Assembly (NCBI GenBank): GCA_964412395.1
Contig: CAYPOY010000159.1
Span: 1 to 11,020, forward strand
DNA from: CAYPOY01 sp964412395
Lineage (GTDB): Bacteria > Chloroflexota > Anaerolineae > B4-G1
Direction of reading: 5' to 3'
Length of the DNA stretch: 11,020 nucleotides
Both the position numbers and the translations under genes were made by a program. Position 1 is the stretch's first letter. Each line of letters starts with the position of its first letter. Shown in pieces: positions 5,038 through 10,746 of the stretch. Below the pieces are notes generated by a model that saw nothing but the letters and a program-made list of their open reading frames with translations, did no database searches and was not told the origin of the DNA.

Positions 5038-6087
5038 TCACAATTCACGCATCAGAACGGCCCGTCCATCGCAGCCCGACCGCACCAACGCCCGCGCCAG
5101 CCGGAGAGCCGCCAGGCCATCCCAACCATCAACCGGCACCGGTTTACCGTCAACCACGGACCGAACGAACGCTTCTAACTCTGCCTTCAGCGGTTCGTAC
5201 TTGCGCACGGGATAGCGAATCATACGTCCCTCGCTCACGCCGCGCAGCAGACTGATGGCATTCCATCGCTCGCTATTTGCCTCCGCATTCTCGTAGAAGT
5301 AAAGGTCCTGGGTAAGGTGATCCACCAGGAACATACCACACTCGCCCGTTACAGTCAACTCGCGGACTTTGGTCGGTGTCAGCCAGTTGATATCCAATAT
5401 GCCAATCGTACCGTCCGTCAGGCGCACGGTGCCGACCAGGATGTCTTCGTAGATCGAATGAATCTCTTGCTCCGTTTCCGCGTACACCCGTGTCGCCTCC
5501 TGGCCCGTGAGATAGCGCATCATATCCAGGTCGTGCGTCGCCAGATCAATCACCACGCCCACATCCCGAACGCGAGCGGGAAACGGACCCAACCGACGGC
5601 AGCGCACCTGGAAGATGCGGCCCAACTCGCCTGCCTTCAACCGCTCCTTCAGCGCCTGCACAGCCGGATCGAAGCGCACGATGTGACCTACCATCAGCTT
5701 GCGCTCCAATACCTCTGCCCGTTCGATCAATTCTTGCGCCTGTTCCTCCGTCGCCGTGATCGGCTTCTCGATCAAGACGTGACAGCCAGCCTCCAGCGCG
5801 TCCAGCGCTACCTGATGATGGAACTCAGTCGGCACCGCCACCGTGACGACCTCAGGCCGGGTTTCGTCCAACAGTCTATGGTAGTCGGTGTAGGCCACTG
5901 TGTGATGCAATTGCGCGATCCGCCCACCAGCCTCGGCACTTGCGTCGGCCATCCCCACCAATTGCGCGGTGGGTATCTGGTCGTAGACACGTGCGTGATG
6001 CTGCCCCATCGCGCCCACGCCGATTACCGCTGCCTTTAATTCCTTGTAACTACTCACCCGTCTGCCCCCGCCGATGGTTGAAACCAT
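5038..6087 (-). CDS. Gfo/Idh/MocA oxidoreductase, UDP-GlcNAc 3-dehydrogenase-like (GnnA/WlbA type)
   Basis: A 349-aa frame with the Rossmann motif GVGAMG (residues 23-28), VPTEFHHQVALDALEAG, the EKP motif (107-109, IEKPITATEEQA) and GHIVRFDPAVQALK. RRLGPFPARVRDVGVVIDL, running into ATHDLDMMRYL with His185, is the block I associate with UDP-N-acetylglucosamine 3-dehydrogenases and their UDP-GlcNAcA relatives. These oxidise C3 of the sugar with NAD for later amination. Full length for the family. Oddity: residues 1-14 (MVSTIGGGRRVSSY) are encoded by MITE copy 2. Available starts are the ATG at 6087 or a GTG at 6057, both inside the element, and no start codon lies between the element edge at 6046 and KELKAAVIGVG. 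The original start was apparently lost and replaced. No 3-aminotransferase partner is visible. The exact substrate is inferred. Confidence 0.85.
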   Translation of the reverse strand: MVSTIGGGRRVSSYKELKAAVIGVGAMGQHHARVYDQIPTAQLVGMADASAEAGGRIAQLHHTVAYTDYHRLLDETRPEVVTVAVPTEFHHQVALDALEAGCHVLIEKPITATEEQAQELIERAEVLERKLMVGHIVRFDPAVQALKERLKAGELGRIFQVRCRRLGPFPARVRDVGVVIDLATHDLDMMRYLTGQEATRVYAETEQEIHSIYEDILVGTVRLTDGTIGILDINWLTPTKVRELTVTGECGMFLVDHLTQDLYFYENAEANSERWNAISLLRGVSEGRMIRYPVRKYEPLKAELEAFVRSVVDGKPVPVDGWDGLAALRLARALVRSGCDGRAVLMREL

Positions 6088-6212
6088 CGGCTGATACTGA
6101 TACGCAAAGTGCGTTAAAACGCACTAAAACGCGACTTTTTAACCCGTTTTAACGGGTTTCGCGTATCAGCGGGGTGCTTCAACGCCCCGCGTGGGGATGG
6201 CTGAGCAGTTAC
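6046..6212. mobile_element. MITE-like structured repeat, copy 2 (167 nt)
   Basis: Second copy of the element at 3481-3641, in the same orientation, with intact-looking ends GTAACTACTCACCC and, on the other strand, GTAACTGCTCAGCC (12 of 14 matching). It keeps the same set of hairpins and carries a tandem TGATAC duplication. One change in the terminal GC-rich hairpin (TGCTTCAACG instead of TGTTTCAACG) breaks a single loop-proximal pair. It sits between the 3' end of the RecG-like remnant (stop at 6231) and the oxidoreductase, whose N-terminal codons it encodes. The near-identity of the two copies against strongly decayed neighbours suggests recent movement or conversion. Confidence 0.85.
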
Positions 6213-6230
6213 TTTTTTTCTTTTTCGTGT

Positions 6231-6938
6231 TCAATAGCGTAGGCTCCGACCCTTTCCAATCCCCTGAACCCATCCCGTTTCCACCAGTTTCCTCAAGTCC
6301 CGTGCTGCCGTCGGACGAGAAATACCAAACATCCCTCGATATTCCTTGTTGCTCAGTTCCCGCCCCTCGTTCACCATCAACCGCAGCGCCTCTATCTGCC
6401 GCTCATTCAGCCCCAGTTCCCTGAGGTCCACCACTCCCTCCTCAGGGATCAGGTCCAGGATCCTCTCCCCTGGGCCGTAGAAGGTCACGGCGAAGAAGCT
6501 GCCCAGGTCTTCAAAGACCGGCTCCGCCAGCCCATGCTCACGCATCAGCCGTCGCATCTTGATGATGCCCGTACCCCACTTCTCAATGTAGTAGATATCG
6601 TACAGGTAGTTGGCGATGAGCTTGTTGCGCAGAACATGCTTGCGGTCAATGTTCTCCACTGTCACCCCAGGAGGCAGAGAGCCGGGGCTGTTAACCTCGA
6701 TGCGGTCGTCGAAGACCATGATGCGCACCGTCGAGCCGTCCATGAAGTAATCCCGATGGCAGACGGCGTTGCAGATGGCCTCCCGCACGGCTTCGTAGGG
6801 ATACTCGGTCACTTCGCGCCGCTTGAAACCCACGACCTTGGCCGCCACCCGGGTGTTCCGCCAGAGGAATCGCTCCACTTCATCAATCATCTCCGGCAGC
6901 GTGCCCCGCAGATCGGCACTGTCAATAAAGTGCCCCAT
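6231..6938 (-). pseudogene. RecG-like/AlbA-type ATP-binding protein, C-terminal part only
   Basis: A 235-aa frame with EAICNAVCHRDY (residues 53-64), FDDRIEVNSPGSLPPGV (76-92) and RNKLIANYL...EKWGTGI (104-125). These are the GHKL-like ATPase signatures of the 'ATP-dependent DNA helicase RecG-related' regulators (COG2865-type), followed by a winged-helix C-terminus (RQIEAL...ISRPTAARDLRKLVETG, about 178-220). Complete family members are about 400-500 aa and begin with an AlbA_2/Schlafen DNA-binding domain, which is absent. The codons just before the ATG (AKGTT) still look like family sequence, so the 5' half was deleted between about 6958 and the stop of the gene upstream. A truncated product could be made from the ATG at 6938 but would lack the N-terminal domain. 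Full-length relatives are thought to be transcriptional regulators. Confidence 0.8.
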
Positions 6939-6962
6939 GGTGGTGCCCTTGGCCCGCTGTGC

Positions 6963-7214
6963 CTAACACCTACCGTCGTCACTATACGCCTGCCGCAATG
7001 CTCCTCGCCAGCGCTCCGGCGGCGCCAATTGCACAATTCTGATCAATCCTTCATTTGCGAGCAACATAGCCAACAGCCGCTCCCTGCACTGATGTTCGTC
7101 ACGCCCATCGAATAGGTAGCCGCCCACCCACTCGAACTTTTCGGGGACCAGTTCCATAAACGTCTCGTAGGTGACGGGTTGAGGCGATAGATCAGGCACA
7201 GGCAATGAAGTCAT
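6963..7214 (-). CDS. Small hypothetical protein coupled to a Uma2 tail
   Basis: An 83-aa protein: SPQPVTYETFMELVPEKFEW, VGGYLFDGRDEHQCRERLL, LIRIVQLAPPERWRGALR. I recall similar small proteins next to Uma2-type (DUF820) genes in filamentous Chloroflexota, where the pattern PEKFE-x-x-GGYLFDG recurs. No catalytic function can be assigned. The ATG at 7214 overlaps the stop of the Uma2 tail (ATGA), which supports an original two-gene unit (Uma2 nuclease plus this protein). The N-terminal part (VTYETFMELVPEKFEWVGGY) itself resembles the start of Uma2 proteins (Y-x-x-F/L-x-E-x-x-E...G-x-L), so it might be a partial Uma2-like domain. Its 3' end joins directly to the RecG-like remnant. Confidence 0.6.
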   Translation of the reverse strand: MTSLPVPDLSPQPVTYETFMELVPEKFEWVGGYLFDGRDEHQCRERLLAMLLANEGLIRIVQLAPPERWRGALRQAYSDDGRC

Positions 7215-7333
7215 CTTTCCCCTCCCAACTCTTGCAGGAAACGCTCTACCAGCTCTGTGTCCACTCCTGAGATCTCGCCCAGGACTCGCAATGGATGGGG
7301 CAATGGCTCCTGCCACAGCCACTCTACCCGCAG
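7211..7333 (-). pseudogene. Uma2-type endonuclease tail (40 codons)
   Basis: The frame reads LRVEWLWQEPLPHPLRVLGE then ISGVDTELVERFLQELGGER and a TGA at 7211-7213. It matches almost exactly the last 40 residues of the larger Uma2 fragment at 8682-8931, so this is the 3' end of a second Uma2 gene. Everything before LRVEW is replaced by a short membrane-segment ORF, which ends with a TGA in the same frame immediately upstream (7334-7336). Uma2 proteins are PD-(D/E)XK-like putative nucleases. The catalytic core is absent here. Confidence 0.85.
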
Positions 7334-7486
7334 TCAACGCGCGGTCAGTCGCCCATCGCGCAGCGCCAGCATCCCCGCGTTGGTCCACGCCGCGCTCGTC
7401 AGCGCCGGTACGCGCAGCAGCAATAGCAAAGCCACTACTGCCGCCAATATCGCCCATACCCGCATCCGGAGGATCACCCCACGCAT
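7334..7486 (-). pseudogene. Membrane-anchored N-terminal fragment (50 aa), possibly TPR/polysaccharide protein
   Basis: From the ATG at 7486 the frame reads MRGVILRMRVWAILAAVVAL, LLLLRVPALTSAAWTNAGML, ALRDGRLTAR, then TGA. One strong transmembrane helix (residues about 10-26) is followed by AAWTNAGMLALRDGRL, which resembles the first helix of a TPR-like repeat. A related sequence (VWINAGMLPLHD) forms the tail of the WecB fragment at 8311-8391. The coding sequence ends exactly where the Uma2 tail begins and shares its frame, so it is probably the 5' end of a lost longer gene joined by deletion. The family is not identified. Confidence 0.5.
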
Positions 7487-7587
7487 CACGAGGTTACGCT
7501 GCTTCCCAAACCACCAGGGCCAAATTGATCGCCTCGGGGCGCGTGACGGAGATAGTGTGGACTTGCAACCTCACCCATCCATATCCG

Positions 7588-7968
7588 CTATCCATTATCG
7601 GCCACCGCTGACTCTCCCCTACCGAACAAATATTCCTCCAATTCCAGTAACAACGCCTCTATCTCCCTGACCGACACATCCGCCTTCTCCGGCTTTGGAT
7701 AGATGAACATCAAATAGCAGGTTCTTGCCTCCCTGCTGATGGCGTAGATCACTCGATACCCACCGCGCTTCCCTGCTCGAATATCACTACTGGCCAGCCG
7801 CACCCTCCACACCTGATGGGCAAAGCCGGGAATAGCCACCCCCGCGAAAGGGTTTGCCAACAGTGTGCCGACCAGTACCTGCAAATCCTGCTTGATGTGC
7901 CGGTATTTCCTGGCCAGTCGCTTGACCGCCTTGTCGAAGGGCGGAATGGTCTCAATCTGGTAACTCAT
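7588..7968 (-). CDS. RelE/ParE-superfamily toxin
   Basis: A 126-aa protein from the ATG at 7968: MSYQIETIPPFDKAVKRLAR, RHIKQDLQVLVGTLLANPF, SSDIRAGKRGGYRVIYAI, CYLMFIYPKPEKADVS. The pattern F-D-K-x-x-K-R-L-x-x-K-Y, then K-R-G-G-Y-R-V-I-Y, then Y-x-K-x-x-K-x-D-V/I at the end of the sheet, is the RelE/HigB-type mRNA interferase fold, with basic residues in the expected places. No frameshift or stop is visible, so it may be active. The start overlaps the antitoxin stop by 17 nt. The extended C-terminus (LLLELEEYLFGRGESAVADN) goes beyond the core fold. Its ribosome dependence and target are unknown. Confidence 0.8.
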   Translation of the reverse strand: MSYQIETIPPFDKAVKRLARKYRHIKQDLQVLVGTLLANPFAGVAIPGFAHQVWRVRLASSDIRAGKRGGYRVIYAISREARTCYLMFIYPKPEKADVSVREIEALLLELEEYLFGRGESAVADNG

Positions 7969-8200
7969 CGAGGAGTTCCGCAACCGGCCGGGTGTTTCCT
8001 CGCTTCACCTCGGCCAATCCACGCTCGACCAATCGCCCAAAAGCCGGCGACTTTGCCAACAACACCGCCTCTCTGGCTTCCTCCACCTGTTCCTGTTCTA
8101 CATCGAGGAACACCACTGCCACCAGGGAGCGAAAGTCTCTGGGAACTGAGTCCAACAATTCTATCTTTCCGTCCTCACAAATCCCTCGAAGTGCCAACAT
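7952..8200 (-). CDS. AF2212-like antitoxin paired with a RelE-type toxin
   Basis: An 82-aa protein, MLALRGICEDGKIELLDSVP, followed by VAVVFLDVEQEQVEEARE and RLVERGLAEVKRGNTRPV. The beta-rich start (L-R-G-x-x-E-D-G-K-I-E-L-L) resembles those of the antitoxins at 102-362 and 9439-9756, which are paired with PIN toxins, while here the partner is RelE-like. The ATG at 8200 has GGAGAGG a few bases upstream; the longer frame to 8305 has no supported start. It overlaps the toxin by 17 nt, giving translational coupling. Expected role: toxin neutralisation and autoregulation. The C-terminal RGNTRPVAELLDEL segment is the likely toxin-binding part. Confidence 0.72.
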   Translation of the reverse strand: MLALRGICEDGKIELLDSVPRDFRSLVAVVFLDVEQEQVEEAREAVLLAKSPAFGRLVERGLAEVKRGNTRPVAELLDELPD

Positions 8201-8310
8201 TTTCCTCTCCTTCACCTCGTGCGCCTCTCCGACCCACTCTACCAACTGGCTCTTTCTATCAGCGACTATCAAGCGACATCTCAAATGGTACTTTTTCAGC
8301 ACCAATTCGG
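8201..8310. other. Intergenic stretch before the antitoxin
   Basis: I see no gene here. On the minus strand TTGAGA is followed 17 nt later by TGATAG, a weak candidate promoter for the antitoxin/RelE operon. The match is too poor to call on its own. Confidence 0.25.
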
Positions 8311-8649
8311 TTAACGTTCAGTTAAACTCGCGTCAAGCTGTCTCCGCCTGGTACGCTCATCGTGCAGCGGGAGCATACCCGCGTTGATCCACACCGGCTC
8401 AAAGGCCAGCATCACCCTGGCGGTCTGCTCGGCGTGGCTGCCGGAGCCTACACCCAGGTACACGTCGGGGCGGGGGATATCCAGGTCGTCCCAGGCTGTC
8501 AAAGAACACCTGCGACATCTCGTCGTCGTAATGCTGCCCGGTGTGCACCAGTACCTGCTCAAAGCGTTCTGAGTAGCAGGCCGTCTCTTCCATAATGGGA
8601 GCAATTTTCATAAAGTTGGCCGCGCCCCGACGACGTGTAGGACTTTCAC
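8311..8649 (-). pseudogene. wecB: WecB N-terminal fragment with two frameshifts and a foreign tail
   Basis: A GTG at 8649 with GGGGGAGAG upstream starts VKVLHVVGARP. The expected N-F-M-K-I-A-P follows only after a one-base shift (missing base near 8615). Then FMKIAPIMEE, VLVHTGQHYDDEMSQVFF. A ~10-nt imperfect tandem duplication (8481-8500) shifts the frame again before DDLDIPRPDVYLGVG, SGSHAEQTARVMLAFEPV. These are the GARPN-x-x-K and TGQHYD motifs of UDP-GlcNAc 2-epimerase. After AFEPV (8392) it changes to WINAGMLPLHDERTRRRQLD and stops at 8311. That tail is related to the ORF at 7334-7486, not to WecB. The catalytic core is missing, so the gene is dead. Confidence 0.9.
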
Positions 8650-8681
8650 CTGGCTCTCCCCCGGTGCGCTGCTGGGGCAAG

Positions 8682-8931
8682 TCATTCTCCTCCCAATGCA
8701 CGCAAGAAACGCTCCACCAACTCCGTATCCACACCGGCGATCTCGCCCAGGACTCGCAATGGATGGGGCAATGGCTCTTGCCACAGCCACTCTACCCGCA
8801 GCCAAAAGCCAGGCAAGACTTCAGAACGATACACCCCCTCCCGCCCGGCGAAGATGACCTCATACCGCCCCTCAGCGTCTAGCCGATAGAACTCGGATCG
8901 TTCTCGTAACGGGTCGATCAACCAATATTCG
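8682..8931 (-). pseudogene. Uma2-type endonuclease, C-terminal half
   Basis: The frame reads EYWLIDPLRERSEFYRLDAE, VIFAGREGVYRSEVLPGFW, LRVEWLWQEPLPHP and ends at TGA 8682. EYWLIDP and SEVLPGFWL are conserved late motifs of the Uma2/DUF820 family (PD-(D/E)XK nuclease-like), normally about 190-230 aa. Here only about 83 residues remain. Homology stops at 8931, where the 292-nt inverted-repeat element begins, so the first acidic catalytic residues are lost. The last 40 residues are almost identical to the second Uma2 tail at 7211-7333. The WecB fragment begins 32 nt downstream. Confidence 0.88.
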
Positions 8932-9221
8932 GTAGTGTTCAGACCGAACGAATGTGCTAGGGTTTCGCACTGGACACTTTTGCTCGAACACTGGACACTC
9001 CGCCAGACACTCTTGATACCCAATAGAGGCCATCCGAAGCAGGTTTAAGGCTCTGAAAGGCCGAAAATGAGAGCAAAACGCTGGTTTTGAGCCCGAAGTT
9101 GGCGATTTCGCTCTGGCGAAATGTGTCCATCGCTCCTTAAGTTGTGAACAGCTTGGAGCAAAAGTGTCCAGCGAACCGAGCTGAAAAACTGTCCAAAAGG
9201 GGCGGTTTTTGAACACTACCG
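8930..9221. mobile_element. 292-nt non-coding element with nested inverted repeats (MITE-like)
   Basis: The ends are perfect 12-bp inverted repeats: CGGTAGTGTTCA at 8930-8941 and its complement at 9210-9221. A second, perfect 16-bp inverted pair lies inside: CTGGACACTTTTGCTC at 8970-8985 and its complement at 9156-9171. Extra copies of TGGACACT/GTGTCCA occur at 8992 and 9123. There is no convincing coding content; the open frame through it has no family features. The TAG in the left end of each repeat gives the truncated PIN gene its stop codon. The element separates a PIN-toxin 5' part from a Uma2 3' part. No target duplication is visible. I could not place it in an IS family. Confidence 0.7.
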
Positions 9222-9464
9222 TCCTCGTGGCTCCAGTATCTCTACCCCATATACTTCGTCAAAGTGATAACTCCAACGCTTGAGTTCCTCCGGCGACAGA
9301 TTGAAAGACGAAATGCCACACAATTCAAACAAAGAGAAGATGCAAAACCCAGCCCCTATCTTGGGCAACCTGGCAACGAATTGCCTGTTCACTTCATACC
9401 GTTCATCGCGTGGGAAAAAGCGATCTATCACAAAGACGTTAGTATCCAACAAGACCATACTCAT
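9216..9464 (-). pseudogene. VapC-like PIN toxin truncated by the 292-nt element
   Basis: From the ATG at 9464: MSMVLLDTNVFVIDRFFPRD, FCIFSLFELCGISSFNL, FDEVYGVEILEP, then RGR and a TAG contributed by the element's terminal repeat. LLDTNVF with Asp7 and SLFEL with Glu47 are the first two PIN catalytic motifs. The later two aspartates, normally around residues 95-125, are gone. At 82 aa it is about 60% of a usual VapC and should be inactive. The start lies inside the antitoxin gene (26-nt overlap). Confidence 0.83.
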
Positions 9465-9756
9465 CCCCTCGCATCGCTCGCTCGAACTCCTCTACCGAGC
9501 GATGAGGCATGCGTTCAGCGATTGCATTGGACAACCTGTCGAATTCCTCTCGTTTCTCGTCGACCGTCATACTCAGAAGGTCAGGTATCTCCTTGGTCAT
9601 CTCTTGCTTCATTTGCCGCCAGATCCCTTTTGCTTCTGTCCGCCTGGTATGCTCCGGAAACAAGACCAGTACTTCTACACCTTCTTGGTACACAGCCCTA
9701 TCTAGAGGCTCAATCTTTCCTTCCTTGTACACTCCCCTCACAACCACCCACGACAT
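9439..9756 (-). CDS. AF2212-like antitoxin paired with a truncated PIN toxin
   Basis: A 105-aa protein: MSWVVVRGVYKEGKIEPLDR, YQEGVEVLVLFPEHTRRTE, then a long helical part (KREEFDRLSNAIAERMPHRS, VEEFERAMRGDEYGLVGY). The N-terminal V-V-R-G-V-Y-K-E-G-K-I-E-P-L and G-V-E-V-L-V-L-F strands match the AF2212/DUF104 pattern, and are close to those at 102-362. The ATG at 9756 has AGGAGG 6 nt upstream, a strong site. It overlaps the PIN toxin by 26 nt. The antitoxin is intact although its toxin is cut, as also at 102-362: an orphan antitoxin is harmless to the cell, which may explain its survival. Confidence 0.75.
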   Translation of the reverse strand: MSWVVVRGVYKEGKIEPLDRAVYQEGVEVLVLFPEHTRRTEAKGIWRQMKQEMTKEIPDLLSMTVDEKREEFDRLSNAIAERMPHRSVEEFERAMRGDEYGLVGY

Positions 9757-9796
9757 CTCCCACCTCCTCCGGCGATCTTCTCACCATCCGATCCTC

Positions 9797-9993
9797 TCAT
9801 AACCCCCAGGCTTTCATAATGCGCCTCGCCGCCTGTCCATCCCATAATTCCGGAACTCGCCCGGTCTTGCCCTTGCCGTCTCGGTGTTCTCCCGTAGCGT
9901 CAGGCAGGGTACACCCAGAATCGTCGTCTCCTCCTGGATGCCGCCGGAATCGGTCAGCACCAGGTGAGCGTTCGCCATCAGGTTCAGGAATCT
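9797..9993 (-). pseudogene. wecB: WecB C-terminal fragment with an internal deletion at the LREN codons
   Basis: The frame reads FLNLMANAHLVLTDSGGIQ, EETTILGVPCLTLRENTE. It then continues, in another frame, as DGKGKTGRVPELWDGQAARR, IMKAWGL to a TGA at 9797. Compared with the fragment at 10747-10941 about 35 codons (RPVTVTQGTN through AIL) are missing between 9880 and 9881. Upstream of FLNLM, near 9990, homology is lost and the preceding bases run to the HicA-like gene. The C-terminal end is a third distinct WecB variant in this window. Inactive. Confidence 0.88.
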
Positions 9994-10047
9994 GAGCAAC
10001 CCGGTGCTTCTCATTTCTAGCTCAAAAAAGGGAAGCACACCTTGAAC

Positions 10048-10326
10048 CTACTCAATGCGTCCTTGCTCTTCCAGCGAACGGTAATACTCCTCGCGGCCTA
10101 TCTTGCCGGCGATAATCTTCTTGAGTTGGGACAGCGTAATGCCCATCTGTCGGGCCATCGTAGCCATCAGATCATCCCCAATCTCCCGCGCCCCATGAGA
10201 GATCAGTGTCCGAGCAACTTGCCTTCCTCCGGTCCTGAGAATGTAAATCTGGTGCCTGCCCATACGGCGTTCAAAGCCCAGGACGCTCACCAGGATTCGA
10301 TCCATCTTGCGAGCAGATATAGGCAT
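10048..10326 (-). CDS. HicA-like toxin
   Basis: A 92-aa basic protein: MPISARKMDRILVSVLGFER, RMGRHQIYILRTGGRQVAR, SHGAREIGDDLMATMARQMG, TLSQLKKIIAGK. The order (helix ending in L-G-F-E, G-R/S-H-x-x-Y strand with His25, SHG-x-x-E-I, then helices with MARQMGITLSQLKKII) follows HicA mRNA interferases, whose catalytic His sits in the GSH motif. Here the motif is GRH, which may matter for activity. It is longer at the C-terminus (EEYYRSLEEQG). The ATG at 10326 lies 2 nt after the HicB-like stop. The fit to HicA is by pattern and moderate. A different dsRBD-like toxin is possible. No frameshift seen. Confidence 0.65.
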   Translation of the reverse strand: MPISARKMDRILVSVLGFERRMGRHQIYILRTGGRQVARTLISHGAREIGDDLMATMARQMGITLSQLKKIIAGKIGREEYYRSLEEQGRIE

Positions 10327-10328
10327 CG

Positions 10329-10691
10329 CTAAGACACCTTCTCCAAGAGGGAAAAAACCTGGCGCAGCAACTCTAACTGTTTTCGGAGTGCATGCCCTAA
10401 CTCTTCAACGTCATCCTCCAGGCTTTCATAGTACTCCACAACCACGGAACGGTAATCCGCCATCGCCTCCTCGGGGCTCGGCCCTACTCCGTAAAGGGGA
10501 ATGACATCATCGGTAACCAGGAATTGACCCTCTGACCTCCCTATGGTGGGTGACAGAACTTGAGCAATGGCCTGATCCAGCGCCTCGATATACGTCTGGG
10601 CTTTCTCCTCCAACCACTTCTGTTGTTTCACGGGCAGAGACGTGTACGTATGCATAAAGGACTGTACGCCAGGACTATGCATCATTCCCAT
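10329..10691 (-). CDS. HicB-like antitoxin
   Basis: A 120-aa acidic protein with a HicB-type core: GQFLVTDDVIPLYGVGPSPE followed by EAMADYRSVVVEYYESLEDD. The strand Y-G-V-G followed by S-P-E-E-A-x-x-x-Y-R is the degraded RNase H-like fold typical of HicB/DUF1902 proteins. The N-terminal 50 residues (LPVKQQKWLEEKAQTYIEAL) are an added helical part and I see no C-terminal DNA-binding domain. I prefer the ATG at 10691: AGGAGG (10698-10703) lies 6 nt upstream; ATGs at 10694, 10685 and 10682 are alternatives. Here the antitoxin comes first and the toxin second, the reverse of the classical hicAB order. Confidence 0.66.
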   Translation of the reverse strand: MGMMHSPGVQSFMHTYTSLPVKQQKWLEEKAQTYIEALDQAIAQVLSPTIGRSEGQFLVTDDVIPLYGVGPSPEEAMADYRSVVVEYYESLEDDVEELGHALRKQLELLRQVFSLLEKVS

Positions 10692-10697
10692 CATCCA

Positions 10698-10703
10698 CCT
10701 CCT
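10698..10703 (-). promoter_or_regulatory. Ribosome binding site for the HicB-like gene
   Basis: The minus strand carries AGGAGG, then TGGATG ATG GGA ATG ATG. Spacing is 3, 6, 12 and 15 nt to four clustered ATGs. The second (10691) has the best distance. Confidence 0.65.
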
Positions 10704-10746
10704 GACACCATTCGTGTGCCACGGCAACACTCACCGATTGCCCTTG

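Noticed and set aside
5317..6039. Plus-strand open frame of 240 codons
   Set aside because: It is antisense to the conserved Gfo/Idh oxidoreductase and has no ribosome site or motifs.
8872..9216. Minus-strand ORF of 114 codons through the 292-nt element as a possible transposase
   Set aside because: No DDE, HUH or other transposase pattern, low complexity of motifs, and it spans the Uma2 junction in the wrong frame.
9264..9995. Plus-strand open frame of 243 codons
   Set aside because: It runs antisense across a PIN gene, an antitoxin and a WecB fragment, so it cannot be one conserved gene.
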